Shown here piece after piece: positions 1-12,500 of a DNA stretch of 64,000 nucleotides (the stretch's first letter is position 1; each line of letters begins with the position of its first letter). Source of the DNA: Scolanthus callimorphus (taxonomy: Eukaryota; Cnidaria; Anthozoa; Actiniaria; Edwardsiidae); NCBI GenBank assembly GCA_033964015.1, contig CM066914.1, positions 15,455,637-15,519,636 of the forward strand, read 5' to 3'. The position numbers and the translations under genes are program-made. Under the pieces are notes generated by a model. The model did not search any database and was not told where the DNA came from. It saw nothing but the letters and a program-made list of their open reading frames with translations.

Positions 1-433
1 TTTGACAATTTTCAATTCAATTTTCAATTCAACCAAAACTTGACAGAGTCACTTGAAAGAGCGCTTTCAAGTTATAGTGATTGTTGGCAATGTTGTGACA
101 TCACGATGCTATGACAAGGAGTGCAGGCATGGAAGAATAGTTAATCTAGCGTTATATGCATAAACATTAATAAGTGAATTATTATCTCTCACTCCCTAAA
201 GCAGATAATGTTTTACGTCTTCCTATAATTAACTACAGACGTAATATGTGATGTTGGTTTTCGTTGTCAAAATGTTTTCCCTTGGGCTCCAAGAGAGTGA
301 TACCTTGTTAGGAAAGTTTAGGAAAGGGTGGTGTTTGAGGTGCCCCCACCCCTTGTCCATCCCTCCCCTCCGTATTCCAGGGTCCTTTTCTCCAGTTTCA
401 TCTTCCTTGAGAAGTATCGGGTTACATGGCGTC
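1..433. other. Probable 3' UTR and flank of the integrin alpha gene
   Basis: This sequence lies downstream of the integrin stop on the minus strand. It is AT-rich toward the window edge. No further exon, clear polyadenylation signal or other gene was recognised. Confidence 0.4.
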
Positions 434-532
434 TCAGACATCCTGTGGTGCCTTCTCGTACTGCTGGTGCCCATTCTCCCCACCCAGTTGATCCTCGTCT
501 TCCTCCGGTCGTTTTCTTTTGAAGAATCCAGC
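434..532 (-). CDS. Integrin alpha last exon: GFFKR cytoplasmic tail
   Basis: This exon is too short and oddly placed to stand out alone. After the acceptor at 534-533 the frame reads AGFFKRKRPEEDEDQ and ends in QDV plus TGA at 436-434. GFFKR is the conserved membrane-proximal motif of integrin alpha tails, where the beta tail and talin-regulated clasp meet. It joins in phase 0 to the transmembrane exon 1191-1066, which ends in GLYK. The tail is 32 residues and acidic. Confidence 0.9.
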   Translation of the reverse strand, partial: AGFFKRKRPEEDEDQLGGENGHQQYEKAPQDV

Positions 533-3500
533 CTGTATGAAACAGCAGCGAAATTACATACTAGAATACAAAATGATCATTCTGATACTCTAAAAAACAA
601 TTCCTGGATATCCTGCACAAACATTAGGGCTGTGACCACGATCGATATGTTTCGAACGTAACGAAATCAAGGTCTGCGATTACAGGCACGTAGTGCGCAA
701 GGCCACTGAGGATCTCCTTTTGCGTCGAATTATTTCGTCGTGCGCAAGGCCACTTGCGTCGAATTATTTTACCAAGTTCCATGGAACCGGGGCTCATCCG
801 TAGTGTTTTTAATCAAAGAAATCGGCCCTCTCTCTTCTATTCTATTCTTCTATTCTCCGGTGTTTTTCGTATATTTGATTTTTTGGCGCGCGGGATTCCT
901 GTGCCACGACACAGGAATCCCGCGTGCCAAAACAAAAACTCAAATATACACAAACAAAAAAACTAGAGAGGCGGCTCGCAGGCTAACGGATGGCGTATTA
1001 ATCCGGTCTAAGACCATATTCCTTGGTAGCTTTCAAATCAAAGGAGAATCAGTTATTCACTATACCTTGTAGAGTCCAAATATACTCAATGCGAGCAGAA
1101 GCAGACCGGCAAGGACAGACACTACTATAATCCAGGTGGGCGTTGGCTCTGAGGTCGCAAGACCCTCCTTGGGATTGGCTCGGATAATCACCTGGGGGGA
1201 GGGACGGAGAGAGGTTAGATGGTGGACGACAGGGAAAGGGGTAAGGCGTGTCATGCTATAGCTCCAGTAGGCCATGTTCCAGTATAGTGTAGTAGGAGAC
1301 AAGATACTTACGAGAACTTCATTGTTATCATCATTTGGGGGCTGTGTGATTGACGACGGGGGAATAATAGTTGCCTTGGTAACCAGATCTACAGATTCTA
1401 CTCCTGCCTGCAAATTGAGAAAATAGGAGATGAATCCCAATCACTGGAATCTATTTTTCCAGGGAAATTTGAGTAAAGCCAGCAAGAGTTGAGCTTTTTG
1501 GCTGGTTATTTTTCCAGGGAAGGTTATTTTTTCAGGGAAACCTGACAAGCAAAAACATTTTATTGCTTCTTTGGCGCACTTCCGTCAATTCTAGTAAAGT
1601 TTGCTACGCACTCTGGTCACGTAAGGAGTGTAAAAAATGTCGGAAATGTAGGTATTTTTTTTATTTCGCTACCAGCATTACAAGCCATACCTTTGCTAAC
1701 GTGTTCTGCCAAAGTCGTGATGTCATGTGGATTTCAACGCCGTCTCCTTGCTCCAGTCGACCAAGCCGACACGTGAACTGTAGGCATTGCACGTTACCGC
1801 AAGTCTGGTGATGGGAAAACATGATTTTTTTAGCGGCCGAGAAAAAGTAGCGCTTGGTCTTCCAGCATGAAGCCACTGAAGTACACCAGCCAGTCGCTGT
1901 AAGAAATTGTACGACCTACCATTTCAGTCAGTTTAGACCCAGCTCTGCGAGTACGTTTCTTGGAATCGTCCCTCGACGAGGACTCCAGTACGGCGGGGTT
2001 ACTGGCGCTACTGTTGCTCATCTGAAAAGACAAGGAAAATCAATGGAATGTCTAGCTGCACTGAACAACAGAAAGGGAAGGAATCTTCAGATAGGACGAT
2101 TGATATAAGTGCATTTAGTAATGTGGTTTACCTTGAGGTTCAGGGGGTTTGTTTGAACTTCACAAGCGGCAGCGCTACCTCGTACCTGTGGATATAACAA
2201 CAGAGATTATTAGCAAATTGATTAAGATGATGGTGTTACCGGGGAGGAAGCCAAGAAAAGGCGTTCTGGACAACGCACGCCAAACGGAAGTCGAACGTTC
2301 TCTTGCTTCAGCAACCTTACGTACATTTAGAACTATCGATAGGCTTGTAGCGCTATCTACCTCGTCATACATTACGGCGTAAACCCTGTGGCATTCAATG
2401 TCCCAGAAAAAAAAACTCAATTTCCGTTTGCAGTACGATGATGACGATGACAATGGTGAAGATGATGATGTTGATGATGATTGCAATGATAATGATGATG
2501 GAGAGGAAGATGACCTCTTACCCGGACATTCAAAAGGTAGAGAAGGTAGCTGTACTCGTCTTTGCTGTCTTTCTTCCACGGGACATCGATTCTGACTTGT
2601 GAGCCATCTACTGCGCTAGGACCATTATTACGCACCTAACAGGGTATGGAAATCAGTTAAAGACGAAAACAGCAAATCATACCTTCAATAGACTATAATG
2701 TATGCGCGCGCTAATAAATGCTGATTAACCAGAAGACGTATCTTCATGATGGCCAAAACCACTCTGATATATTATGGTAAACACTACTACAAAAGGGACG
2801 TTTTCCAGCCGTTGAGGATTTCGGTGCGCCCGTGATCCTAATGATGCCCCACTTCAGTTGGAAACTTTACATAGCTACCAAGTGGCGTACTTACAACAAC
2901 AGTTTGCGTGACTTCTGGTCCAATGTCTTCCTCAACCTTCAATGTAGACGACGCCTTGCCTTTGTTAGAATACACGACCTGATCAGGTACAGAAGACCTG
3001 AAAACGTCGAAGCAAAGTTCTATTAGTAAAGTGGAAAGCACTTCCGGCGACAAAGTGTAGTGCATTCTTCATGTCAACCAAGAGCTAGAACTCTACGATT
3101 TCAAATAAAAGAAGAGGGCCTATCATGTAATTTCCATCAAGTTATAAAGAAGTAAAACTGGGACGCAAGCGGATAGATCAGCTTACCCTGTGATACTGAG
3201 ATCGGCCTCGAACTTGACAGCGACTTCAAGTCGTACTTCGTTATCATTAGGGTTGGCGTCCACACTGGGACTGGAGAGAAACAAACAAATACTAAAATGA
3301 GACATAGACTTAAAGGGCTTGATGACTAGCTGTACTAGACTCCTGTGCGCACACACCATTGTGGCGGAAATCTTTGAGAAGATCACAGCTTAAGTGTCAT
3401 TTCGAATGAGACGAAACCTCTACAGTACATCTATAATCTAGAAACCCACACTCGCTGCGTGCCCGAGATGCCATAATTAAATTATTGTACCTGGTTGCCT

Positions 3501-6500
3501 CAAGATCCACGTGGAACTTGCTGATATTTCCTTTCACGCCAGCAGTGGCAAACGTCAAGTCGAATGTTTTCTGTCAAGGAAAGAGCAGCGGCAATGAGAA
3601 AACAACATTCTTATCAGACATTCCCAGGAGATATCGTATTCAATTGCTCTTGAATTCAACAAGGATCTATTCGAATTACAAACCTTGGCGTGGCCCTTGA
3701 ACGGCATCCCCACAACACACTCCGCCTTCTCAACTTCCTCACTGATGAGCATACGCTTACATTGCACGCCCTGCAGACAAATCCAACCCGTTACTTCACT
3801 TGGCAAAAAAAAAAACACACGAGCTACTTACTTCAACTTTAAATTCTACAAATACCGAGTGTCGAGTGTTTTACTGTGATTGAATCAGGTCAAAATTTCA
3901 CACGAAAAATTAACGAAACTATAGTTCGCGGTTATTGAAGGTTCTACAGCACGAACGCAAGACAGTTTTCACCATTTAGGAGAACTGCACCAGTGCAGAC
4001 TTCGTATGACTGCACTAGAGCACGGACTTTTCGTGTGCCCAGTGCCGTGACACTTTTGTCCCGTGCCGTGTCTAGACTTTTTGATTGGTTGATCAGTTAT
4101 TTCGCGCCACGTGATTGGCTGAATGTTAATGAGAGGTAGGCGTGGCTTTTCGCAGTCGTACGAAATGTGCTCTATTCTGTATTGCAACTCATGCTCAATA
4201 ATACAGTACTCATGATGGTATTACTAAACCCCGAGAGACTCACCTGATTGACTCCTGAGCCCACATAGCCGAGGAATGCTGGGTATGTGACTACTACTTT
4301 GCCAGGGTACGCGAAATCCTCGGCTTTGTTCTCGACTGTGATCGATACGAACATCTGCTGAGAGATCCCGATGCGTAGATCCTTGTAACCACTGTTGCGA
4401 GAAAAATATAAATGTTAGTGCTGGAATAGACAAAATCGGTGTTTACATCTTGTTGCCACCCAATTCAGATCACCTCACGATTCATTTGAGGGGGTACAAT
4501 TGTTCATGTTGTACATACTTGTATGCGCTCGGTCGTGTGTGAGAATTTGAACAATTGTATCCTCACAAGTGAATCATCATGTGATCTGAAATGGGGGCAT
4601 GCAACGCTAAACAAAGTTAACTGGTCAGGTCTACTGTGGAGCATTGTAACGTTACCTAGAACTAAGGTTTTATTAAAAACAAAAACGCCCTAAATGGTTT
4701 AAAGAAGGGGGACTCTTTTATAGAGCTGCAAGTGTGAACCAAGACTGGTTCACAAAAGAGTGCAAATAGCTGCTCTTTGATTTCTAACTTTTAGCTCAGT
4801 TCATCTATGCATTGTCTTACCCGGTAAATAACGCGTGACCCTTGACCGTAAGATCGGGTACACAGATCTTGTCTTTGCAATGCTTTTGAAACAACACCTG
4901 CAAACATAGCACACGGAACAGAAAACATGTGAGACCAAGCAAGTATGAAAACATGAAGGAATAACAACAAAGGAATAGACGGCAGCAGAACTCCGCGATC
5001 AGATGGGTGGAGAACCCGGGTTCTTTGTGTTCGGATTGGTTCTTATAGACAATGGAAGTGACCTTTCAACCAATCACACCATGAGCTGTAGTATTCTTAC
5101 CTCAGTCCTGGTCCTTCGTGTTCGGATTGGAGGACAACCCGGGTTCTTTGTGTTCGGATTGGTTCTTATAGACCATGGAAGTGACTTTTCAACCAATCAC
5201 ACGAAGAGATGTAGTAGTCTCACCTCAGCCCTGGTCCTTCGTGTTCGGATTGGTTCTATACACAATGGAATGATTTTTCAACCAATCACTTCCAAGTGCT
5301 TAGTAGACTCACCTCTGCCCTGACAGTTCTTCGCATGACGTTATCATAATCATCCAGGATCGGACAGACGTCACAAGCCGCCGTCTTTTTCAGCTCGTAC
5401 TTGAGATCCACCGTCAACGGCATCAAGTCTCCAATCTGATCTCTCTTCTGTAAACATCACAGTAACATCATGAGTCAGCGAAACTGATATTGCAATCAAT
5501 AATTTTGTCCACAGTTAGGGCCTGACTATAGAACACACAAAGCGCAAAATTGTAGCCGCAAACTTATTTCCTACATTTGTTCCGGTTTAGACTCGTGGGA
5601 AACATTGTCGCGCGCAGCCACTACGCGGGAGATACACGCAGGGCACAATGCTGCCGCGACAGGTGTCCTAGTTTAGCCGCAACTTTAGACACCTTTGGTC
5701 CTTGATTAATTTGTCTTTGTGAGTGCATCTGTAGCGTCGAACTGATGTCTCACGACAAAGATGAACGTTTGCGTTTTTCAGAGCTATTAGACCAAATCTA
5801 TGCCTGTCTTGGTAGGGCTGGCAAAAAGAAAGGGAATTTAGGTAAATGACGTGGCGTAGACGACTAGTCTGCCAGGCTTGGCATGGAAATGGTATATAAT
5901 TTATACAGGACAGCTGCTTTGACTATGTAATTTGAGATTTGATTATGGAGTACAATTTACCCTGAGGAAAATCTTGAGGTGTGTATCACATTGCCATGTG
6001 TCCTCTCTCGCAAGACGGAATGATCTCTTGGCAGAGAAAACCTTCTTTGTTGCGTTATTGGGCGCGAAAAACAATCTCCTCAGGTCGTCAGCCTGTCGGT
6101 CTTGATCGAGCTCGAGAGAGTAGTCTATATCCAGACCTGCATGAAGAGAGTAGATTAACTAAATGTCTCTTGTTGTTGTGCAGCAAACGAAACGCAACCG
6201 GGAAACTAGAAACTAGAAACTCAAATTACCTTGACTGGAAGATGGAACCTTGTATTTGTACTTTAAACAAACAGTTGCTGTCAAGCTAGAAAAGGAAGAA
6301 AAATACATAATTTAATGAAATATTTGATAATAAGCACACAATTACAACAATAATCAATTCAACGAGCTGATGGTTTCCAAAAAGGAAGAAAATATTGCGC
6401 TTGTTTGAGCTACAATGGCTTGTTTACGCACCATTTGTGCTGTTGTCCCTGCAGATTGCACATGTTCGTCTTGTTGCTCTCCAGGATAATCTGTTCTGTA

Positions 6501-9500
6501 CTCAGCTGTATCTTTCCCGTGACCTGAACAATAGGCCTGGTTCTGATGACAAAACGACACGGAGTGTTTACGAGGATCTCTCGCATAAACATAACAAACA
6601 GCCCCGAAAGGAGAATTCATGGACATTAGGGCTGAAGAAACACAAGGGCGGATTTAGGGGGGGGGGGCTTTCTCGGCAGATTTTCCCGTAATTTATTACT
6701 GTATTTGCTGGAGGAAATTTGAAATTTGAAAGGTAAACTTTCATTATGGAAATCTTTGATGACCGCAGTTTAGGAAATACGCAAGTAGCGATCACGTGAG
6801 ACACTTTTAAATGAAAAGCAAACAATGAAAAGATATGAAACTTGTGACGTTTGTGACGCCACTCAAGATGTAGACGCCATTGTGAGACGGCGATGACACA
6901 TGATGGCACTTTACCTTAGTAGAACGGCACGATCTGACGAGTAAGCGCCGACACCCAAGTCTGAAATAAGACAAAGGGAATTATTACGTGTGTTAGACAC
7001 TCATTAAGCAGTAATGAGAAAGCATCCACAGATTCTTCTGCCAATTTTGATCCCACGCCTTTCCTCTTTGTGCTTTCGCAATGCCCCGCCGTATTGCCTT
7101 CAGTAAGACCTGTAGCCCGGATGAGTACACGCAATATCATTGGTTACTCACCAGGATATTGATTGTTATCGACATCAAGGGCGCCTGATAGGGAGTAGCC
7201 AAACGTCTTGAGTGCGGGATCACCCATTTCACTAGCCAGGATTCTCTGGTAAATGCACATACAAATAAATAAATATATGGAGAATAAGGTGCTCATATGA
7301 AGTACTAAAAATAAGCAGAAACCACAGTAGCTTCGTTTTGCGGTGCGGAATGTTGTGCTGTGCAGGCAGATAACTAAGCGTAGCGAACAGGAGCGTTATG
7401 AGAGGAGTAACTGTCTTGAAATACCATGATATACGGTTGTTGTTGATGATGGCGATGATGGTCATGATGATTCGTTGCTGAGTCTCATTGTATTCGGGGC
7501 GGGTAACGACCAAGGTTCGTTCCGCTTGCCTTCTTACCTGTCTATACTTGGTGTCTATACCGTCTTTAGTGCCGTAGTAGATATAGACGGCGCCGCGGCC
7601 ATCAGGACCCCCATATGGAGCTCCAACTGCTACATCTGTTGAGTACAATAACATTAGTGCCTCAAAAACCTACATCCATGGCCAATCACCCTCCACCTCT
7701 TACGGTATCACTCTCGGCCCATCATGAGACATTAGTTTCTATTTTCTCAAAATCTGAACATATCAGATTAATAGGAACATTTAAGAGCATCAGTCAGTCG
7801 CCATTTTGTCAGCCTAGTAATAAACCGAGTCATAGAAAGCATCCATTTCCATCGACTGATTTATGGGATGTAGTGCAATAATTTCGGATGAGTTCGGTAG
7901 TTCAAGTGTTTATAGATGGGCATTTAGATATTTCTATACGCAATTATACTTCATATAATTAATAAATAATAGGACTCCATGCTTGTCCAATTAAGAAAAA
8001 AGTGGATGATTCCTCGGAACTCCAAATTGGACTCAGCCTGCGGCCTCGTCTAATTTTGGAGTTCCTCTGAATCATCCAATTTTTTCTTAATTGGACAGCA
8101 TGGAGTCCTATTATATATACTAATATCGAATGAAAACAATAACAAAGGAGTCGCTGACTAGAGCTCTTTACAAATGCCCTGTTACCAAAGGGTTTGGCGA
8201 TTCGCAAGAGGTGAAGACAGAAAAGTTTGAGGCAGCTTGTGTTTGCTGCACGAGCCGAGGGTAGTGCTCGGTTAACAATATCACGTGGAACTCACCATTG
8301 AAGTTGTCCTTGTTCATGTCACCGGCGGACGCGATGGAAAAGCCAAAGTTTGCGTCAAGAGTCTTGTCTCCGTCCAGCACCATGGACTCCATCAGATTGA
8401 GGGCGCCCTGACAACAAGAAAAACATGATGCACGTTAACAGGGTACATACAGGTTTTAAAATTAAAAATATCGCACAAACAAACAAACAAACAAAATTCA
8501 GATTACAAACATTGTTTGTTTGCTTGTTTATTTATTTTCTGCAACGACCTATTGGATGAAGCCTCCCTGAATTCTAGAGCAGATTTCGTAAAAAGGCACG
8601 GAATACGGTAGGTCACGCACGGCACGGAACATCGCCTTCTTGTGGACATTCAGCCAATCACAACACGCGAAATAACCGATCAACCAATCAAAATGCTTTG
8701 ATGCGGTTTTCCACGGAACGCGCAGTAACCTTTTCACAGTCATACGAAATCTGCTCTAGTACCCATGACCGTTGCGCAGTAGACTGTATCATGTCACTCA
8801 CCAGTCCATTATTGATATACACGTACACACGGCCCTCGTCTCTGTCGTAGGTGTATCGTGGCGCTCCCACCAGAAGATCAGACAAGCTGCACACAAAGAA
8901 ATAACAATGTACGTTTGTTAGGCTATACCAGCGCGGCTATACCAGCGCGGCTATACCAGCGCGGCTATACCAGCGCGCGGCTATACCAGCGCGCGGCTAT
9001 ACCAGCGCGGCTATACCAGCGCGGCTATACCAGCGCGGCTACACCAGCGCGTATTCTATGAAGGACGAGTTGGCCGAGGAGCCAGCGTACTTCGCGCGCC
9101 TCCCCAAAGATTTTGTTCTCGGAATGAAATAGTATCAAGATGACATGAGGAGCATGTAGTAACGTAACCTTACCCGTCGTTATTGAGATCTACAGCGCAC
9201 ACGGATAAGCCAAACGAGCTCCCAGGCTGTGGACAGAAAACAAACATATCCTCAAATCACGTGAAAGGACCAAACAGGCTGAAGAGATAGGATACGCCTG
9301 TGTAACACAAGAAGTGAATTAAGTGTCGCGCGCTTAACGCTTTTACTTTTCTGTTAGACTTAGTTTGTATATATATTTAGCTGACCCCCAGCCAGTAATC
9401 CTCGTTGCGAGGAGTAGGCTGTATTGGAAAAAGTAAAAAGTAGAAGTAACGCCCGACGATCATATTAATTTATCGCCTACGATTCACCCTTGATTTATTG

Positions 9501-12500
9501 TGAACAACCACTAAAGAATGTGATTGGTGGGCCTATTCAAGAGTGTGATTCAGGTGGATAGGTTTCCTAGGCAACGTACCTGGATGTCTGGGGGAACAGG
9601 TAGAGTGAAACTGACTTTGATTTGCTCCTCTCCGATCACATCGAACGCCATCACCTGAAAAAGCAACTCATCAATCAGAAACGTTCTCCACACAGACACA
9701 CCATTATAAGGAACCAAAGAGCAAAGTAAGAGAGGCTCTTGATTGAGCAAAATGGACTTACTCTTCCTCTAACGTCATCTGCTCGAGGAGAACTGCCTAT
9801 TAGCTCTGCAAGTACAAATACCATGCGTTAATTGACATATCAATTATTGTTAAAATGTAGTTTCCCGCGCACCCGTTCTTGCGTGATAGACGCAAAGAAC
9901 GGCTGCACGGGATACTAGCTAAAATAAAGTGCGCGGTCCAAGCCGTGAATTGTACGAATTGTAAAGCGAACGTGACTCTGAGCTACAACGCCAAGTAAAG
10001 CGAGCTGGTTGTGCAACTTTTCGAATGCGAGAGCGGGACCTTAGGGTTCCAATTTTCGGGGTTGGAAACCCAGTACCTATCACCTTTTCGATTTTTCCCG
10101 AAAATCCGATTTTTAACTTACAAGTGATCTTGCGAAATAATTAACGAAAAGAAGCCTGTCATCACACTCCACCATAGTTACTCTACTATGACTCCACTGA
10201 AGCAGACGCAATAAACTCAGGTGCCCCTACTACGTACTTCGAGAAGATAGACCTTGAAAATCAGTAGCGTGGTACCACCCGGAACCCACACCACATATCT
10301 TGACAACGCCCGGGTCCCTAAGAAATACCGTTGTACTATTTGTAGCGTTACTTGTTTAGCTGTGCACATACTTCACAAGAGTGGCATAACTTGAATTTCA
10401 GGTTCTCTTTCATGCTGATAAGAACCTTAATGAAATCATACTTAGATTCCTATAAGAGTCCTTCCCCGGCGATCTCTCATATAAGATCCCCGGGAAAACC
10501 ACAAATAATTTGATCTCAGCTATATCTGTGGCGATGAGATACTTACGTTCTCTTCCAGACCTTTTAAATCTTCCCGCAGCCACTGTATAACCTAAAAATA
10601 CAACATTATAACCACGATTTAAATAACGACTAACATTCTCATCTGCAAGGGGTTCGCACGGTATGATGGCTCGTGCAGCGACTTCACTGATAATGAGCGA
10701 CAATTTGACCTGGTCAAGCATGCCTCAAATAATAACAACAGGATGCTCCGATAGTCGCACAGCACGTCGACTTCTGCGCAGGCTATCAGCTAAATACTAC
10801 GCCTTGTCTAATGAGAGAAAGAGTTATCGAAGACCTGATGTTTCTATTACCGTTACCCCAGCGAAACCATATTCCTGAACCATCCTTAAAATACAATAAT
10901 GTCCATTTGCCAAACTATGCATTGAACCGCATTTCCTAGGGCTGTGGCATAATTTGGCACGAATCGCTTACGAAACATGATAAGGTATTGGTTATAAGCT
11001 AGGATTAAGGAACGCCTTTTCCCTAACGTAAAAGGTTGATGACACTGAGGTTGTATTGTGGTGCCAAGGCCACGTTCGACACGATCTGAATAAAGCCTAG
11101 TTTCCATATAGTCTTATCTGTCGTATCAGTCAACCGTGAAACAAAAGAATAATTCCAATTTTCATTGTTTCACGGTCGACTGATGAGAAAGATACGACAG
11201 ATAAGACTATATGGGAACCAGGCTTAAGCACTAAGCGTCAGGGGGAGGGGGAGCCATACCTTTCGGGGGTCGCGGTACGTGGCATCCTTTAAGGGTATTC
11301 ACGCGAAAACTTTGATTTTTGTTAAATATGGTATCTCTTTTGGGGTGTTCCAGCGGTTTATTCTACTATCGCGGTGCAAAAACACTTCTCGCTAACACGC
11401 AGGTAAGCATTTGATCATTCGGGGTTAAAATGTGATCCACCACGCCTTTTTGGATTTTTTTAGGGGTCAAATTCGTTTTATCCAACGAGCGTCACTACCC
11501 CTGAAATATGGGGTACCCTCCGTCCCTCGTACAAGGAGTAGAGAGTTATTGCCCAAGTCGCACACACAACTGGTGTCACTCCAGTACATACCCATAACGT
11601 CGCCAAAGTAATCGATCTTCATGTCTGATCTCGACGCGAAGATTTTAGTCAGGCTATCCAGGAAGAAGGCACCGATTGTTCCTGGAAATAAATAAACCAT
11701 CCATGATCTTCCATTACACCAGCTAGCCTGAGTAACCAGAGTTTCCGCGGTGTTCTAGCGCAAAACGCAACGATTCGCTCCGGAGAATTGGATATTTGAT
11801 CCTTCAAACGTCTGCGCAAGCAATATTAGCTCTAGAACGAACGTCACGCGAGACGCAATGCATGGTTCAAAAAAGAGGATGGCGTCTGATAAGATGCGTC
11901 ATGTAAAACTTCAATATTAACCTCGATTCAATCTAGCATCAAATCACATCAAACGTTCAACTCTGTTTTGTTAATTCCCGCTAGTTCCACGTGCTCGGAG
12001 CCGTTACCACGGTTCTAAATCCATTGACCTTTTTTCCCTTGAACTAAAGACGATGGTATGGAACTGTTGTTCTACCAACCTTTGCCATAACCCACTCCTG
12101 GTGCTCCAAACCCAATCGTACTCCCGTCTTTACTGATCACCGAGCTAAATCCAGCTTGGCACAGGCCGTGCTGTCCATAACCGTACATTAATTCACGGCC
12201 ATTGACTATTGGGGGAGAAAACAAGTGCTGGTCAACGAAGAGATAGACAGCGAAGAAAAGTCGGTGATGGTTAACGTAGAGATAGAGAGCTCATGGAGAA
12301 AGCACTCGCATTGCAAAGGATATTTTGGTTTGACTATTAAAGGGGAAACAACAGTGGATGGATGGCCAACGTATAGAGAATCCAAGATATTTTGGACTCT
12401 TTAAATACTTTTAAAATTGTATAGTTGTTGAAAGGTTACGATACTTTTGCGCTTCAAAAATGAGGTCCACAACCACACTACCATGACTATTTCCTGTATT

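Noticed and set aside
2398..2595. Acidic Asp-rich ORF on the plus strand
   Set aside because: It comes from a GAT/ATG-type microsatellite within an integrin intron and ends over the antisense of the real exon 2635-2522.
8858..9061. Repetitive ORF with ARLYQRGYTSA units
   Set aside because: It is a translation of the 14-bp tandem repeat, with no start context or conservation.
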